7,708 nucleotides of DNA from Sporosarcina sp. (GTDB lineage: Bacteria; Bacillota; Bacilli; Bacillales_A; Planococcaceae). Positions within the stretch are counted from its first letter, which is position 1. Each line of letters opens with the position of its first letter. The notes beneath the pieces were generated by a model, which worked only from the letters and a program-made list of their open reading frames with translations, was not told the DNA's origin and searched no databases. Location of the stretch: NCBI GenBank assembly GCA_029263945.1, contig JARIDM010000102.1, positions 1 through 7,708 of the forward strand. Direction: 5' to 3'. A program made the position numbers and the translations under genes. Shown here one piece after another: positions 5,862-7,708 of the stretch.

Positions 5862-6215
5862 TTACCACAGTCTATTCCACAACCCACCAAATCCAAAGTT
5901 ATTAATAAACGTGTCCCAATCCATATTTGTGTGGGTCATCATTCTATAATGTGTAATCAGGCGGTCATCAGCAGCGTCTTTCGCGTTACCACGCGCATCA
6001 TTTTTTAAATCTTTTCGGATTTCGAGCACATCTCTTTTTAAATCAAGAATCACATACTTACTTTGTAACATTCTTTTAAAATATTCGATTTCACTTTGCA
6101 GACTACCTTTAATAGCGGTTTCTAAATCTCGTAGTTGTTGACGACGAATTTCTTCTTCCATTCTTATCGCTTTTATTTTTTCAAGCTGTTCTGCATCGTA
6201 ACCTATCATAGACAT
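5862..6215 (-). CDS. small charged helical protein, likely partner of the lipase
   Basis: A 117-aa protein whose family I do not recognise. The ATG at 6215 has AGGAGCT at 6230-6224, and the lipase stop (6234-6232) is only 16 bp upstream, so the two are cotranscribed. Residues 7-75 are almost all charged helix (many Glu, Lys, Arg; no Pro, few Gly), likely a helical hairpin or coiled coil. The tail MDWDTFINNFGFGGLWNRLW (98-117) is different: aromatic and Gly-rich, ending in Trp. There is no signal peptide or membrane segment. Small helical proteins coded beside type VII-secreted LXG or lipase toxins bind the toxin's helical domain and steer it to the secretion machine; position and shape fit that role, but this is inference. 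Confidence 0.75.
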   Translation of the reverse strand: MSMIGYDAEQLEKIKAIRMEEEIRRQQLRDLETAIKGSLQSEIEYFKRMLQSKYVILDLKRDVLEIRKDLKNDARGNAKDAADDRLITHYRMMTHTNMDWDTFINNFGFGGLWNRLW

Positions 6216-6231
6216 CGTTTTTGAGCTCCTA

Positions 6232-7440
6232 TCAATTAGGATTCATAGATAGCCAATTGGCTAGTTGCTGATCCTTTTCTTCGAAATTTGTAGCCATACG
6301 GACTAGATTTTCTTTAATATCTAATGCGTCTATTCGCAAGTCGTGTAAGGAAGCAAGAAGTTGTTCTTCCGTTCGAGTATCATAGAATTTAGGTACCGAA
6401 CCTGCAGAAGACTGTGATAATTTTTCGATAATCGCCCTAACATCAGTGATTTGAAGCCTGTCATATTGAGTGCCGATTAAACCTTCAAAACGTTTTTGAA
6501 TGTTAAGAATTGCTTCATCATGAACTTCGTTGAAATAATCCACCTCATGATAGGTTTCTACGATTCGCTCATGCAGGTTTTCTGCTTTTAATGCAAGTTG
6601 TCTAATGGTTTCAGGTGTAAGTCGAATTTCTCCATCATCTAAAAACAAGTGTTGGAAATTAGGTAATTTATGATTTAATAACCAAATTTTCTCGTTGTCA
6701 ATGATGTGTTGTACGCCGACTTGGGGGAAGCGATCATTGAGTGTACCGAATGTATCCCTAGCATCTGTAAAGTCAATGGTATTGTGTTGATAAATCCCTT
6801 CGTCAATTTGTGCTTGAATGTTTTTCGGGAACATTCCATAAACGTTCGGTGCAGCGTAAGTTATTGTTTGTCTGATAAAACTGAACCCCGAAGCATCTAT
6901 TGCCATGACTCTTACATATGTAGCAATTGCACCTCCCAACGAATGACCCGTTGTGTCATGTACACAATCTGGAAAATCATTTTTTACGTCAATTGCAAAC
7001 TGAGTTGCCACATCAAAAGCATTATTGAGGTTCTTTTTCTTATATCCATTACTCTTAGCTTTATTCTTATCTATGATTCCAAGCGTTATTGACCGAGGCG
7101 CTTTGACTAATTCTATTTTAGCGCGCGTTAATGCCGGGGGCTGATTGCCATTAAAAACCAAGTAATTCGGATCTGTATCAAACCAGTCCTGCAATTCCTG
7201 AGAGCCACGGTAAGCGATGACAATCTCATTCCCTTTTTTGAATGCATATGCTTGTGTACTTGTCTCTTTGTCATCTAAAGCACGAACGAGTTGCCAAGTT
7301 TCGGATTTGTTCGGGGTTACTTCAACTTCTAATTCATAGGTTTTATTTTCGGTGTTTAATTGTTCAATTGTGTTCAACCGTCCATCAGTTACTGTGCTTA
7401 TATCGTCGTAAGCCAAGCTCGATGTACTCCAATATGCCAT
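6232..7440 (-). CDS. class-3 lipase-domain protein with helical C-terminus; possible type VII-secreted toxin
   Basis: A 402-aa protein from the ATG at 7440. The N-terminal half is an alpha/beta-hydrolase of the lipase class 3 type: AYRGSQ at 76-81 (oxyanion region), the nucleophile elbow TGHSLGGA with Ser167, then TITYAAPNVYG (192-202). Asp226 or Asp229 and His245 or His264 are candidates for the other triad members. The last 130 residues (about 272-402) are helical and charged, ending FEEKDQQLANWL. There is no signal peptide. Lipase first and helical targeting domain last is the arrangement described for the type VII-secreted lipase TslA of Staphylococcus aureus. No ribosome site precedes the ATG; a good one at 7496-7489 points to an ATT codon 13 codons upstream, so the true start may be 7479. 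It is cotranscribed with the 117-aa gene. Confidence 0.85.
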   Translation of the reverse strand: MAYWSTSSLAYDDISTVTDGRLNTIEQLNTENKTYELEVEVTPNKSETWQLVRALDDKETSTQAYAFKKGNEIVIAYRGSQELQDWFDTDPNYLVFNGNQPPALTRAKIELVKAPRSITLGIIDKNKAKSNGYKKKNLNNAFDVATQFAIDVKNDFPDCVHDTTGHSLGGAIATYVRVMAIDASGFSFIRQTITYAAPNVYGMFPKNIQAQIDEGIYQHNTIDFTDARDTFGTLNDRFPQVGVQHIIDNEKIWLLNHKLPNFQHLFLDDGEIRLTPETIRQLALKAENLHERIVETYHEVDYFNEVHDEAILNIQKRFEGLIGTQYDRLQITDVRAIIEKLSQSSAGSVPKFYDTRTEEQLLASLHDLRIDALDIKENLVRMATNFEEKDQQLANWLSMNPN

Positions 7441-7488
7441 ATTAGATAAATTATGGGAAGAATACTTATGTTGTTTAATAAGGCTCGA

Positions 7489-7496
7489 TCCCCTTT
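7489..7496 (-). promoter_or_regulatory. ribosome site lacking a standard start codon, upstream of the lipase gene
   Basis: On the minus strand AAAGGGGA lies nine bases before an in-frame ATT (7479-7477) that opens a 13-codon extension of the lipase frame (KQHKYSSHNLSN before Met). No ATG, GTG or TTG exists in frame between the last upstream stop, in the A/T-rich 7600-7620 stretch, and 7440. The ATG at 7440 itself has only TTTATCTAAT before it. Confidence 0.45.
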
Positions 7497-7514
7497 CAGT
7501 TGTTATAAGATATT

Positions 7515-7534
7515 GTATACTACTTATAGTATAC
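7515..7534. promoter_or_regulatory. 20-bp palindromic operator candidate between divergent genes
   Basis: GTATACTACTTATAGTATAC is a perfect 8-bp inverted repeat with a 4-bp centre. It sits between the lipase gene (-) and the membrane-protein gene (+). On the minus strand it overlaps a possible -10 (TACTAT, 7531-7526) placed 16 bp from TTGCAA (7553-7548). A dimeric repressor here could control both directions. The stem followed by A-rich sequence is not a terminator. Confidence 0.5.
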
Positions 7535-7586
7535 TGAAAATAGAAACTTGCAACATAATCATAGAATTTAAAAGGAGTAAAAGTTA

Positions 7587-7708
7587 ATGAAAAAAAAATT
7601 TTTTATTTTATTTTTCACGATAGTTATTTTAATTGGAGGTTTTATAATCATGAATCAAAATCAAAAAATGAAATTGGTGAAAGAAGCACAAGCACAGACG
7701 GAAATTTT
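7587..7708 (+). CDS. N-terminally membrane-anchored small protein, 3'-partial
   Basis: The window ends after 40 codons. AAGGAG at 7572-7577 is nine bases before the ATG. The protein begins with three Lys, then one hydrophobic stretch (FFILFFTIVILIGGFIIM, residues 5-22), then a hydrophilic part rich in Lys and Gln (MKLVKEAQAQTEI). There is no Cys after the hydrophobic run, so it is not a lipoprotein; it is either a signal anchor or an uncleaved or cleaved signal peptide with the rest outside. It is divergent from the lipase gene across a palindrome. Immunity proteins to secreted lipases are often membrane- or lipid-anchored outside the cell, so an immunity role is possible but unproven; the missing C-terminal part would decide the family. 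Confidence 0.7.
   Translation, partial: MKKKFFILFFTIVILIGGFIIMNQNQKMKLVKEAQAQTEI

Noticed and set aside
5699..5896. 65-codon minus-strand frame downstream of ectC
   Set aside because: Reads through the ectABC terminator stem and starts inside the 117-aa gene; no ribosome site.
6706..7445. Two plus-strand frames (6706-7092 and 7242-7445) opposite the lipase gene
   Set aside because: Antisense to conserved lipase motifs, Cys-rich and without ribosome sites.
1..7708. CRISPR arrays, tRNA or rRNA genes
   Set aside because: I saw no regularly spaced direct repeats and no tRNA or rRNA signature sequences.

Overview
The window (about 40% GC by eye, strong AGGAG-type ribosome binding sites) looks like the chromosome of a salt-tolerant low-GC Gram-positive bacterium of the order Bacillales. 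The best evidence is a complete ectABC operon for the compatible solute ectoine. A Sporosarcina/Planococcaceae or Halobacillus-like source is plausible, but that is inference and I cannot name the species.

Layout. (1) 1-1122, + strand: the distal part of an IS200/IS605-family element. It holds a 5'-truncated (by the window edge) but catalytically intact tnpB and a right end with the expected hairpin, a GAAT/TCAA guide/cleavage pair and probably an omega-RNA. (2) 1093-2699: a divergent pair, a MerR-family regulator (-) and a GNAT acetyltransferase (+). The GNAT promoter has the 19-bp spacer with an internal dyad that is the hallmark of MerR-activated promoters, and it overlaps the regulator's own promoter. 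The IS inserted at the very end of the regulator gene and now supplies its last nine codons and stop. (3) 2700-3397: intergenic stretch with a terminator for the GNAT gene, a near-consensus sigma-A promoter 515 bp before ectA, and one ORF I do not recognise. (4) 3411-5713: ectA (TTG start), ectB, ectC, closed by a strong intrinsic terminator. The three enzymes turn L-aspartate-semialdehyde into ectoine: EctB transaminates, EctA acetylates, EctC cyclises. (5) 5862-7440, - strand: a two-gene operon of a 402-aa protein with an N-terminal class-3 lipase domain and a helical C-terminus, then a 117-aa charged helical protein. (6) 7587-7708, + strand: the start of a divergent membrane-anchored small protein. 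A 20-bp palindrome separates it from the lipase gene.

The part most worth a second look is 5862-7708. A lipase with no signal peptide, a helical domain at its C-terminus, a small helical partner and a neighbouring membrane-anchored protein resembles the 'reverse arrangement' type VII-secreted lipase toxins known in Staphylococcus aureus (TslA with small helical partners and a membrane immunity protein). This is an architectural inference, not a sequence-search result. The second most interesting point is the IS/MerR junction, where the mobile element's right end both rewrites a regulator's C-terminus and sets the omega-RNA guide to that regulator's gene.
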